Below are positions 8,558 through 15,778 of a stretch of DNA of 28,424 nucleotides, piece by piece. Location: positions 1 to 28,424 of the forward strand of contig MFLZ01000023.1 of NCBI GenBank assembly GCA_001781685.1, given 5' to 3'. Numbering within the stretch: the stretch's first letter is position 1; every line of letters starts with the position of its first letter. The translations under genes were made by a program, and so were the position numbers. Under the pieces are notes generated by a model. That model was not told the origin of the DNA. It saw nothing but the letters and a program-made list of their open reading frames with translations, and ran no database searches. This stretch comes from Candidatus Kaiserbacteria bacterium RIFCSPLOWO2_01_FULL_54_13 (lineage in GTDB: Bacteria; Patescibacteriota; Minisyncoccia; Phycocordibacterales; UBA2100).

Positions 8558-9556
8558 TCATGCGTGCTTCTCGACCTCTTTGAGGAGCCTGCGCATGCTA
8601 TGGTGATCCAGAAAATGTTTATTGGTGTGGCTGTGGTACTCGAATTCTCCTTTCATCTTTTTGACACCCTTGTATTTTCTCAAATCGTTGTCCCATCCGA
8701 TCGGCGATGCGGAAAGCACGACGTAGCGATCCTTCATCTCGTAGGCATGCCTTCCTTCCTCCTTCGTGATAAGGCACTCGTGAATCTTCTCGCCCGGGCG
8801 GATGCCAACGATACGGCATGTGGCCCCCGGCGCCATTACCTTCGCGAGGTCCATGATCTTCATCGAAGGAATCTTCGGCACGAACATCTCGCCGCCCTGC
8901 ATGATTGCGAGCGACGTGAGCACAAAATCGACTGACTGCGGGAGCGAAATCCAGAATCGCGTCATCTCGGGATGCGTAACAGTCAGCTCTCCGCTTGCCT
9001 GCTGTGCCCGAAAGAGCGGGATGACGCTCCCCCTGCTCGCCAAAACGTTGCCATAGCGCACCACAGAAAAGCGCGTGTCGCGCTTGGGGCCGCGATACGC
9101 GTTCGACTGGATGAAGAGCCGGTCGGCGACGAGCTTCGTCGCGCCATAAGTATTCACGGGCGCCGCCGCTTTATCCGTTGAGAGCGCGATGACACGCGGC
9201 ACGTTGTTGTCGAGCGCCGCATTAATGACGTTCATCGCACCGCCGATATTCGTTTTGACCGCCTCCATAGGGTTGTATTCGGCCGCAGGCACCTGCTTCA
9301 GGGCAGCAGCATGAATGATGACGTCTACGCCCTCCGTAGCACGCCTGAGGCGCTCGTAATCACGCACGTCGCCGATGAGAAAACGGAGTTTATCGGAATT
9401 GAACTTTCGGCTCATTTCCCACTGCTTCAACTCATCGCGACTGTAGATGCGGATCGCTTTCGGATTGTGCTTCTCAAGAAGCGTCTTCACGCACGCCCTC
9501 CCGAAAGAACCCGTCCCCCCAGTGATTAAAATGACCTTTCTCTTGAGCGAATACAT
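8558..9556 (-). CDS. pseB: UDP-N-acetylglucosamine 4,6-dehydratase (inverting), PseB
   Basis: The 332-residue extended short-chain dehydrogenase carries out the first step of Pse synthesis. The NAD(P) loop TGGTGSFG is at residues 12-19. STDKAA (Asp128, Lys129) and YGATK (Tyr137, Lys141) form the active site typical of PseB/FlaA1. The length equals that of single-domain PseB and rules out the large membrane-bound dehydratases (PglF, CapD). ATG 9556 is chosen because it begins the first beta strand; an upstream in-frame start at 9622 would lie across the promoter. It is the first gene of operon A, behind an extended -10 promoter at 9579-9606. Confidence 0.93.
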   Translation of the reverse strand: MYSLKRKVILITGGTGSFGRACVKTLLEKHNPKAIRIYSRDELKQWEMSRKFNSDKLRFLIGDVRDYERLRRATEGVDVIIHAAALKQVPAAEYNPMEAVKTNIGGAMNVINAALDNNVPRVIALSTDKAAAPVNTYGATKLVADRLFIQSNAYRGPKRDTRFSVVRYGNVLASRGSVIPLFRAQQASGELTVTHPEMTRFWISLPQSVDFVLTSLAIMQGGEMFVPKIPSMKIMDLAKVMAPGATCRIVGIRPGEKIHECLITKEEGRHAYEMKDRYVVLSASPIGWDNDLRKYKGVKKMKGEFEYHSHTNKHFLDHHSMRRLLKEVEKHA

Positions 9557-9578
9557 ACTATTCAAGTCTTTCCGCTGC

Positions 9579-9606
9579 ACTATACCATGGCTCAAAAGCT
9601 TGTAAA
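9579..9606 (-). promoter_or_regulatory. Promoter of operon A
   Basis: On the minus strand TTTACA (9606-9601) is followed after 16 bases by TATAGT (9584-9579). TATAGT is preceded by TGG, making an extended -10 element (TGnTATAGT). It lies 22 bases before the pseB start codon. No other gene of operon A has comparable upstream space, so this should drive all nine genes. Called by eye from consensus similarity. Confidence 0.55.
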
Positions 9607-9611
9607 ATTTG

Positions 9612-9633
9612 CTCGCGCTCACGCGAGAGCGCG
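9612..9633. repeat. Overlapping inverted repeats between divergent promoters
   Basis: CTCGCG (9612-9617) pairs with CGCGAG (9622-9627) around a four-base loop. CGCGCTC (9614-9620) pairs with GAGCGCG (9627-9633) around a six-base loop. The two structures exclude each other. They sit between the promoters of operons A and B and could be an operator or merely GC-rich spacer; there is no T-run, so a terminator is unlikely. Confidence 0.4.
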
Positions 9634-9642
9634 TGGTAGAGT
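9634..9642 (+). promoter_or_regulatory. Extended -10 element for operon B
   Basis: TGGTAGAGT fits the extended -10 pattern TGnTAnnnT. The hexamer ends six bases before the GTG start of the acyltransferase gene, so transcription would begin at or within a base or two of the start codon. No good -35 box is seen at the usual distance. Immediately upstream, 9612-9633 holds two mutually exclusive hairpins. Confidence 0.4.
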
Positions 9643-9648
9643 ACTCTC

Positions 9649-10473
9649 GTGAAGACAGACTGCTTGTACCAAAACGACGAAGCGTGCATACGCTCGGCTG
9701 AATTCACCGACGCACTCCGCGCAGTCGGCGTGCGCGACAATGATGTGGTTTTTATACATGCGGATCTCGGCGTCTTCGGCCGAATCGGCCCCGGAATCGA
9801 CAAACTGACGCTCTGTCGCTCTCTCTTAGACGCAATCGAGAGATGCATCCCCGACGGTACTCTCGCGATGCCTACATTCACTTATTCTTTTTGTCGCGGC
9901 AAACTGTTTGATAGGGAGAAGAGTCCCGCAGAGCAGATGGGACTGCTATCAGAGTTCTTCCGCACGGAAAAAGGCGTTGTCCGCTCAACGCATCCGATCG
10001 TCTCGGTCGCTGCGCGCGGGCCGAAGGCAGAAAAACTCATTGATGTCGACCTAGATGCGTACGGAGCAAAATCAGTATTCGCGCGTCTACACGCTCTCGA
10101 CGCGATAGTCGTCTTTTTCGGAGCCCCCTTCGACCGCGCAACGTTCATCCATCACATCGAAGCGATGCACGCGGTACCCTACCGATCCGCGAAAATCTTC
10201 ACCGGTACGATCCGCAGCGGTGGGTCGGAGAGAAAGGTCTCATGTACCTATCATGTTCTTCCACTCGACGGAAGCGTGCAAACAGAACTTTCGCGACTCG
10301 AGACAAAACTGCGGAGAGATGGAGACCTGCGCGAAGCGAGCGTAGGAGCGGGACGGATCTCGGGGGTGCGCGTGCGTAACCTCTTTTCAACGGGAACACG
10401 CATGCTCGAAGAAAACATTGATGCGTTTATTCAGCGGATTCCCCTCAAGAAGCGGGTGCCGACGCGTGAATGA
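9649..10473 (+). CDS. AAC(3)-family N-acyltransferase
   Basis: The 274-residue protein starts at GTG and belongs to the aminoglycoside 3-N-acetyltransferase fold family. Visible motifs are VVFIHADLGVFG, DGTLAMPTFTYSFC, VVRSTHPIVSVAARG (the conserved RSxHPxxSVAAxG) and FIHHIEAMHAVPYRS. In antibiotic producers and pathogens this fold acetylates aminoglycosides, but related proteins occur in bacterial sugar clusters and there would acylate an amino sugar. Being first in an operon with an acyl carrier protein and FkbH, it is the most likely enzyme to move an ACP-bound acyl group to a sugar amine. It should not be taken as an antibiotic-resistance gene. No ATG start exists near the N-terminus, and the GTG fits the promoter. 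Confidence 0.85.
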   Translation: MKTDCLYQNDEACIRSAEFTDALRAVGVRDNDVVFIHADLGVFGRIGPGIDKLTLCRSLLDAIERCIPDGTLAMPTFTYSFCRGKLFDREKSPAEQMGLLSEFFRTEKGVVRSTHPIVSVAARGPKAEKLIDVDLDAYGAKSVFARLHALDAIVVFFGAPFDRATFIHHIEAMHAVPYRSAKIFTGTIRSGGSERKVSCTYHVLPLDGSVQTELSRLETKLRRDGDLREASVGAGRISGVRVRNLFSTGTRMLEENIDAFIQRIPLKKRVPTRE

Positions 10474-10488
10474 CCCTTTCATCGCAGA

Positions 10489-10497
10489 TGATATAGT
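10489..10497 (+). promoter_or_regulatory. Possible internal extended -10 element
   Basis: TGATATAGT in the 30-base gap between the acyltransferase and acpS matches the extended -10 pattern. The hexamer ends six bases before ATG 10504, the same spacing as at 9642/9649 and 23631/23638. The gap contains no convincing ribosome binding site, which fits a leaderless start. Confidence 0.4.
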
Positions 10498-10503
10498 CGA
10501 GAT

Positions 10504-10872
10504 ATGAAAAGTGCGAGAGAATTCGGGATCGGGGCGGACATTGAGGAGATAGGGCGGTTCGAGAAGCTCGATCGCACGAGGCATCGGATTTTTTTGAACC
10601 GCGTATACACCGATGACGAGCTTTCGTACTGTTTTTCAATGCGAAGGCCGGCCCAACATCTCGCGGCACGTTTTTGCGCCAAAGAATCGGTCATCAAGGC
10701 GCTCTCGGGAATGGGAATGCGCGGCATCGCATATCGGGATATTCGCATTCGTGCTCGCGGTGATGCACCGACCGTGTCGCTCAATCAGATATCGCCAAAG
10801 ATCGATATTTCTCTCACGATGGCCCACGCTGGGCGATACGCGCTCGCCGCTGCATTCGCCAAGAAACTATGA
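10504..10872 (+). CDS. acpS: Holo-acyl carrier protein synthase (AcpS-type phosphopantetheinyl transferase)
   Basis: The 122-residue protein transfers 4'-phosphopantetheine from coenzyme A to the serine of an acyl carrier protein. GIGADIEEIGRF near the N-terminus contains the magnesium-binding Asp of AcpS, and AARFCAKESVIKAL holds the second acidic/KE motif. ISLTMAHAGRYALAAA is the usual C-terminal strand. Length is normal for AcpS. Its stop overlaps the FkbH start (ATGA), and the gene for its likely substrate ACP lies two genes downstream. A dedicated AcpS inside a glycan operon, with no fatty-acid genes in view, suggests it serves this pathway alone. Confidence 0.9.
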   Translation: MKSAREFGIGADIEEIGRFEKLDRTRHRIFLNRVYTDDELSYCFSMRRPAQHLAARFCAKESVIKALSGMGMRGIAYRDIRIRARGDAPTVSLNQISPKIDISLTMAHAGRYALAAAFAKKL

Positions 10873-12641
10873 CGTTAAAGCCCTTTGCGGAAACCATCTC
10901 TTTTTACCGTCTCCACAAAAAGGAGATCGAGAAGAAAGATTCGCGTGCAGATGTGCGTATCGCACTCCTGCCGTCGAGTACGATCGCCGGACTCAAAGAA
11001 ACGATGGCGGTCCACTGCCATGAGATGGGACTGCGGCCGGATATATATGTCGGCAAATACAAACAGACCGCGCAGGAAATACTCGACCCGAAAAGCGACC
11101 TCTACAATTTCAAACCACATATTATTTTCATCCTCTCCAACGTACGAGCCGCTCTCGGCGAGACATACCTGGGTCCTTATGCTATTTCGCAAGGCACGCG
11201 AAAAAGATGGTTCGAGAGGACGCTAAAGGAAACTGAAAAGCTTATCGCCGTACTGAAAAAATCCGACGCGAAAATCGTCATTAGCAATTTAGAGGTCCCC
11301 ACACACAGCCCGCTCGGCATCCTTGAGAACAAAGAGGAGCTCGGTCTTCAAAAAACGGTTCGAGAAATAAACGAGCGTCTTTGCGACCAATATAAAAAAG
11401 ATGTGCAGGTTTTCATCTTTGACTACGAGGGATTTCTCTCGCGCATTGGAAAACAAAACGCCCTCGACCCGAAACTCTACTACTTAGGCGACATCACGCT
11501 TGATCCTCAGTACTTTCCGGCGCTTACCGAGCAACTGATGGGATACATTCGCCCTCTCAAAGCGCTTACAAAAAAATGCCTCGTCGTCGACCTAGACAAT
11601 ACGATGTGGGGAGGAATTATCGGAGAAGACGGGCTCGGCGGCATCAAGCTAGGCCCTACGCCAGAGGGACGACCATTCTGGGAGCTCCAGAAATACATGC
11701 TCTCGCTCTCCGAGCGAGGAGTAATACTCGCTATAAACAGCAAGAATAACCTCGAGGACGTGCGCGAGGTATTCAAGAAGCATCCACACCAAGTTCTCAA
11801 GGAGGAGCATTTCGCTTCTCTGCAGATCAACTGGAGTGATAAGGTGGAAAACATGCGAAGGATTGCTGAAGAAATCGGGATTGGCATCGACAGCATTGCT
11901 TTCCTCGACGACAACCCGGCAGAGCGCGCACTCATCCGAAGCGCGCTTCCCGAGGTGAGTGTCATCGAGCTTCCAGAGGATCCCGCCCGCTTTTTGGAAA
12001 CGCTCCAGCGCTTAACCCTTTTTGACGCGTTCTCGCTCTCTCCCGAAGACAAGAAAAGGAGCGAGATGTACACCACAGAACGGAAGCGACAATCCCTTAA
12101 GAAAAGCTCCGGAAGTCTCGAAGAGTACCTCCGCACGCTCGGGACAACCATAACAATACGGAAAGCTTCTCCTGACTCGATACCTCGCGTGGCACAGCTC
12201 ACTCAAAAAACAAACCAATTCAACACAACAACGCGCAGGCGCACAGAAGAAGAAATCAGAAAGCTCACTTCGGACAAAAACACGCTTATTCTCACAGTCG
12301 ACGTGAAAGACAACTTTGGCGAGAGCGGACTTACGGGAGTTGCCATTGTGAGGCTCGCAAAAGAAAACTGGCGGATAGATTCATTTCTGCTCTCATGCCG
12401 CGTCATCGGCCGCGGCGCTGAGGATGGACTCCTTTCTGCTATTATCAAGCGCGCGAAGAGAGCAAAGGCAAAGACAATCGTCGGCGAATTCATTCCCACG
12501 CCGAAGAACGCGCCCGCGAAAGGCTTTTACAAGAGATGCGGTTTTGTGCTCGCGGAAAGTGTCGGCAAGACTGAGATGTGGGAGTATTCCCCCATCAAGA
12601 ATTTCGAAGCTCCAAAAACCGTAACTGTCAAAGAACAATGA
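10869..12641 (+). CDS. fkbH: FkbH-like glyceryl-ACP synthase (HAD-IIIC)
   Basis: The 590-residue protein has three regions. Residues 1 to about 230 form an SGNH-like N-terminal domain. A HAD-IIIC domain follows with DLDNTMWGG (residues 241-249), SKNN, and FLDDNPAER (from residue 345). From about residue 425 there is a GNAT-like domain ending in AKGFYKRCGF. This is the complete FkbH arrangement. In polyketide pathways FkbH dephosphorylates 1,3-bisphosphoglycerate and loads the glyceryl unit on an ACP. The next gene encodes an ACP with an ATGA overlap. The predicted product is therefore glyceryl-S-ACP, although other FkbH relatives may use different acyl phosphates. Confidence 0.9.
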   Translation: MTLKPFAETISFYRLHKKEIEKKDSRADVRIALLPSSTIAGLKETMAVHCHEMGLRPDIYVGKYKQTAQEILDPKSDLYNFKPHIIFILSNVRAALGETYLGPYAISQGTRKRWFERTLKETEKLIAVLKKSDAKIVISNLEVPTHSPLGILENKEELGLQKTVREINERLCDQYKKDVQVFIFDYEGFLSRIGKQNALDPKLYYLGDITLDPQYFPALTEQLMGYIRPLKALTKKCLVVDLDNTMWGGIIGEDGLGGIKLGPTPEGRPFWELQKYMLSLSERGVILAINSKNNLEDVREVFKKHPHQVLKEEHFASLQINWSDKVENMRRIAEEIGIGIDSIAFLDDNPAERALIRSALPEVSVIELPEDPARFLETLQRLTLFDAFSLSPEDKKRSEMYTTERKRQSLKKSSGSLEEYLRTLGTTITIRKASPDSIPRVAQLTQKTNQFNTTTRRRTEEEIRKLTSDKNTLILTVDVKDNFGESGLTGVAIVRLAKENWRIDSFLLSCRVIGRGAEDGLLSAIIKRAKRAKAKTIVGEFIPTPKNAPAKGFYKRCGFVLAESVGKTEMWEYSPIKNFEAPKTVTVKEQ

Positions 12642-12862
12642 ACACGCTCAAGAACATAGCATCTCAAGTGCTCGGTCTTCCCAAGGGTAAGATACAAGAC
12701 ACGCTCGTGCGGCGCGAGACTCCCGAATGGGATTCTTTCAATCACTTGATGCTCATTTCGGAAATAGAAAAAAAACTCGGAATCCAATTCACGATGGCGG
12801 AAGTGGAAAAAGTCCAAACGTACGGCGAGTTGAAAAAGACAGTTGAAAATAAAACAAAATGA
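12638..12862 (+). CDS. Acyl carrier protein
   Basis: The 74-residue acidic-to-neutral protein has the carrier-protein core EWDSFNHLMLISEIEKKLGI, where Ser33 is the expected phosphopantetheine attachment site (DS followed by H-L-x-L-I). The start at 12638 overlaps the fkbH stop as ATGA, and the gene's own stop overlaps the next start the same way. Its Lys-rich surface and NHL after the serine resemble FkbH-partner carrier proteins rather than housekeeping AcpP, which usually has DSLDTVEL. Predicted function: carry a short acyl unit between FkbH and an acyltransferase. Confidence 0.9.
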   Translation: MNTLKNIASQVLGLPKGKIQDTLVRRETPEWDSFNHLMLISEIEKKLGIQFTMAEVEKVQTYGELKKTVENKTK

Positions 12863-13278
12863 AGAAAGGAAAAACATTCGATGAAATTCAAGTCGGCGAC
12901 ACCGCTTCTTTCACGATTGAGATTACTGAGAAGATGCATCGGGAGTTCGAGAATCTTTCGGAAGATGAAAGTCCGGTACATACCGACGACGTATTCGCAA
13001 AAAAGAGCGGGTTCGATAAAAAGATAGGGTACGCATTTCTTCTCACGTCATTTCTCTCTCGTCTCTACGGCATGTACCTTCCCGGCGGCACCTCGGTGTG
13101 CCTCAAACAGGAAACGAGCTTTCCAAATCCATACTACGTCGGCGACACGATCTCAGTCGAGGCGGAGGTCATAAGAAAAATCGCCTCAACGCGGATCGCT
13201 GAAATACGAACGAGAATGAAGCGGCAAAACGGGAAGCTCGTCTTAAGCGGCCTCGGTGCCATCAAACTGCTGTCGTGA
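12859..13278 (+). CDS. MaoC-like (hot-dog fold) dehydratase/hydratase
   Basis: The 139-residue protein has the MaoC hydratase-2 motif NLSEDESPVHTDDVFAKKSGF, with Asp36 and His41 at the catalytic positions. Family members add or remove water at a 2,3-enoyl thioester on CoA or ACP. Here it follows the ACP gene directly (ATGA overlap), so its substrate may be an ACP-bound short acyl chain. Whether it dehydrates glyceryl-ACP, acts on a hydroxybutyryl unit or has lost hydratase activity cannot be told. It is the last gene of operon B; its stop lies four bases from the convergent stop of the minus-strand acetyltransferase. Confidence 0.85.
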   Translation: MKKGKTFDEIQVGDTASFTIEITEKMHREFENLSEDESPVHTDDVFAKKSGFDKKIGYAFLLTSFLSRLYGMYLPGGTSVCLKQETSFPNPYYVGDTISVEAEVIRKIASTRIAEIRTRMKRQNGKLVLSGLGAIKLLS

Positions 13279-13282
13279 GCAA

Positions 13283-13825
13283 TCAGCCGCTGTTTTCGTT
13301 GAACCGCGTCATGACAATCGCGTCGACGTAAGCGTCTTTGTAGTAGTACTGTTTCTTCCGCACAGACTCTTTCTCGAAACCGCACTTCAAGAACGCTTTT
13401 ATGGAAGCCGTGTTGTTCTCATACGCTCCCGCAATAATTTTGTGAAGGCCGAGCGTGCCGAATGCATAGTCCGTGAGAAGTCCAATCGCCTCGCTCCCAA
13501 ATCCCTTTCCCCACGAAGCTTTGTCTCCGACTACGAGGGACATTTCGGCGTACCTATGATCTCGATTTATCGGGCCCAACTTGATGTTGCCAATGTGTTT
13601 TTGCGTGTCCCTCCGAATGATTGCCAAGAAAAGCGTGTCGGGATCTTCGATCTTTTTCCTAATGTATTCTTTTGCGCTGTCAGTAGTCTGCTCTCTAAAC
13701 CTAGTCTCTAAATATTGATTTACCTCCGGGTCGTTGAGCCACGCGACGTAGTACTCTGTCGCGTCCTCCAGATCTACGGAGCGCAGACGTGTCCTTTCAC
13801 CTTCAAGCTCCAATGTTTCGCGCAT
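13283..13825 (-). CDS. GNAT acetyltransferase (RimJ/RimL type)
   Basis: The 180-residue protein starts LELEGERTRLRSVDLED and ends with a typical RimL core: WGKGFGSEAIGLLTDYAFGTLGLHKI and YENNTASIKAFLKCGFEKE. These are the acetyl-CoA loop (KGFGSE) and the asparagine-containing core helix. Many such proteins acetylate N-termini, but members in sugar clusters acetylate amino sugars. It lies nine bases after the hisF-like gene, at the end of operon C, so a glycan substrate is likely. It could be the PseH of this locus instead of the protein at 3669-4118. Confidence 0.8.
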   Translation of the reverse strand: MRETLELEGERTRLRSVDLEDATEYYVAWLNDPEVNQYLETRFREQTTDSAKEYIRKKIEDPDTLFLAIIRRDTQKHIGNIKLGPINRDHRYAEMSLVVGDKASWGKGFGSEAIGLLTDYAFGTLGLHKIIAGAYENNTASIKAFLKCGFEKESVRKKQYYYKDAYVDAIVMTRFNENSG

Positions 13826-13834
13826 GTGTTAAGT

Positions 13835-14602
13835 TTACACCGAACGAATCGGTATTCCCGCGTTGTAGATAAACGACTTCACCTGGGTAAGGTTGGAATC
13901 TGTGAAATGAAATATCGACGAGGCCGCGACGGCGGAGGCGTGTCCTTTGCGAACAGCATCGACAAAATGCTGCCGCGTCCCCGCGCCGCCGTTCGCGATG
14001 ACTGGTATGACCACGCTATCCGCTACCATGCTAACGAGATCGAGGTCATATCCTTCCAAGGTGCCTTCTCTATCGATCGAGGTGATGAGAAGCTCTCCCG
14101 CCCCAAGCTCGGCGGCTCTTTTGGCCCATTCGACAACCAGAAGCCCGCTTGCACTCCGTCCGCGGTTCGTGAACACTTCGTACGTTCCGTCGTCCCTCTT
14201 TTTGGCGTCAATCGAAACGACGATGCACTGACTCCCAAACATATCCGCCGCCTTCTCTATAAACGAGGGACTCTCAACGGCGTACGAATTAACGGAAACC
14301 TTATCCGCTCCGGCAGCAAGCATCTCCCGTATTGTCTCCAAATCGCGAATTCCTCCGCCTGCCGTCAGAGGGACGAAACACTCGCGCGCGACCTCCCGGA
14401 GCGTATCGAGAAGAAAGTTCCTTCCGATTTGCGAAGCTTCGATATCAAGAAAGATAAGCTCATCGGCGTCCTGCGAATTGTAGATGCGGGCCGTCGTGAT
14501 AGGCCATCCGACGTCGCGCTCCCCCCCCGACCCGAATTGAACGGGTTTTACCATGCGCCCTCCTTTGAGAAGCAAGACCGGAATCAATCTGACTTTAAGC
14601 AT
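13835..14602 (-). CDS. HisF-like cyclase subunit with altered active site
   Basis: The 255-residue TIM barrel is clearly homologous to the imidazole glycerol phosphate synthase cyclase subunit: MLKVRLIPVLLLKGGRMVK, TAGGGIRDLETI, SIDAKKRDDGTYEVFTNRG, SIDREGT and IANGGAG. In true HisF, Asp11 and Asp130 are catalytic. The second is present (Asp132), but the first position reads Leu11. That loss suggests it no longer makes histidine precursors and instead channels ammonia for the neighbouring amidotransferase, as with the HisH2/HisF2 pair of Pseudomonas O-antigen clusters. It follows the amidotransferase by three bases. Confidence 0.9.
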   Translation of the reverse strand: MLKVRLIPVLLLKGGRMVKPVQFGSGGERDVGWPITTARIYNSQDADELIFLDIEASQIGRNFLLDTLREVARECFVPLTAGGGIRDLETIREMLAAGADKVSVNSYAVESPSFIEKAADMFGSQCIVVSIDAKKRDDGTYEVFTNRGRSASGLLVVEWAKRAAELGAGELLITSIDREGTLEGYDLDLVSMVADSVVIPVIANGGAGTRQHFVDAVRKGHASAVAASSIFHFTDSNLTQVKSFIYNAGIPIRSV

Positions 14603-14605
14603 GGT

Positions 14606-15775
14606 TCAGGGGTTCCAGTTCCATTGGCTCATGTCCGGGAGCGCCTCGTCCTCGCGCTCACCTCTGAAATCATGTGTGTATGGGGGCACTGCCTGCGCAA
14701 TCGCGATTTTTCTCCATTCGTCCTCCGAAATATCAAGGATCCGCAAGAGATATTCAAGACTTTGCGGACGTTTGCCTTCGTGCGCGACAATCAACTTTGC
14801 GGCTTCCTCTCTCGTCATGCGACCGTTTCGTATATCGATGCTCGTCAAGTGCGTCGTGCGCGCATAACCGCGCTTGATGAATTTCAGATAATCGCGGGGC
14901 CCTTGCAGTTGGTACTCGATCTTTTCATAGGGATAGCTTGGCGGCACACCTTCAACAACATCGCCTTCCCATGCCAGATTGTCCCGGATAATCTCGTAAT
15001 GTTTCCGCACATCCCATGGAATGAAGGAGCCAAGACACACCGAGCGAGCGCCGAGCGAGCGCAACTCTCCGGCAGACGGATAGATATATGGCGAAAGATC
15101 GCGCATGGAGACCTCGCCTTGCAAAAATCCGGCCATGTCTTCAGCGGCAATTCCCAAATTGTTGAGGCGGTAATTTCGTTTTTCGTCCACCTCCTCGATC
15201 TCGTCGTAGGAATAGTACGCGGTATACTCCGCACTCGGCTCGCCCCAAAAAATAAGAGGGATGCGGTGCTTCAGTGCAATTTGCATCGGATACACGAACG
15301 ATCCTACGTGCGCATGCCAGTCGAAATCTCCCTTCCGACGCAATGATTCCCGCATGAGACATCTCACGATCTTCCAATCGGAGCGAAATTTCAAGAATTC
15401 CACTCCCAATTTTCTCACCGTGCGCTCGACATTCGCCAATACTTTCGGACGATAAAACCCGTGGTCGAAGCTCACGAGGAGCGCTCGTAAGCCGAGCTCT
15501 GCCACGATGTACCACGCGGTAAACGTCGAATCCTTGCCTCCGCTGAAAGGAACAATGCAGTCGTATTCACTCTTCCCCCGATACTGATCCGCGAGCTTCG
15601 AGAGTTCTTTCTTACGGGAATCCCAATCCACTTCTTCCTTTTTGTATTCGGCATTCTTGCAAATATTACAGACCCCATCGTCTCCGAAACGAATGGTCTC
15701 GTGCGTTTCGGGCAAGGTACAACGCGTGCAACGCCTCAGGTCATTTAATATTTTTGTCGCAGAAAAATCCTCCAT
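14606..15775 (-). CDS. N-acetyl sugar amidotransferase (WbpG/PseA-like)
   Basis: The 389-residue protein has a PP-loop ATP-pyrophosphatase motif SGGKDS (78-83) and a likely zinc knuckle from CTRC (C16, C19) and CNIC (C36, C39). Together these define the family that converts an N-acetyl group into an acetamidino group by adenylation and ammonia attack. Characterised relatives act on pseudaminic acid (Campylobacter) or on ManNAc3NAcA derivatives (Pseudomonas). Its neighbours, HisH-like and HisF-like proteins, supply ammonia from glutamine. Predicted product: an acetamidino (Am) form of the nonulosonic acid or precursor. All motifs are intact. Confidence 0.9.
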   Translation of the reverse strand: MEDFSATKILNDLRRCTRCTLPETHETIRFGDDGVCNICKNAEYKKEEVDWDSRKKELSKLADQYRGKSEYDCIVPFSGGKDSTFTAWYIVAELGLRALLVSFDHGFYRPKVLANVERTVRKLGVEFLKFRSDWKIVRCLMRESLRRKGDFDWHAHVGSFVYPMQIALKHRIPLIFWGEPSAEYTAYYSYDEIEEVDEKRNYRLNNLGIAAEDMAGFLQGEVSMRDLSPYIYPSAGELRSLGARSVCLGSFIPWDVRKHYEIIRDNLAWEGDVVEGVPPSYPYEKIEYQLQGPRDYLKFIKRGYARTTHLTSIDIRNGRMTREEAAKLIVAHEGKRPQSLEYLLRILDISEDEWRKIAIAQAVPPYTHDFRGEREDEALPDMSQWNWNP

Positions 15776-15778
15776 AGT

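Noticed and set aside
9649..10473. Aminoglycoside resistance gene
   Set aside because: The fold family is AAC(3), but the gene leads a sugar-acylation operon with ACP and FkbH. Family membership alone does not show antibiotic resistance.
13715..15346. Long plus-strand open frame (543 codons) opposite the HisF-like and amidotransferase genes
   Set aside because: It is antisense to two genes with intact family motifs. The composition (Arg, His and Ser-rich without motifs) is typical of a shadow frame in GC-rich coding DNA.
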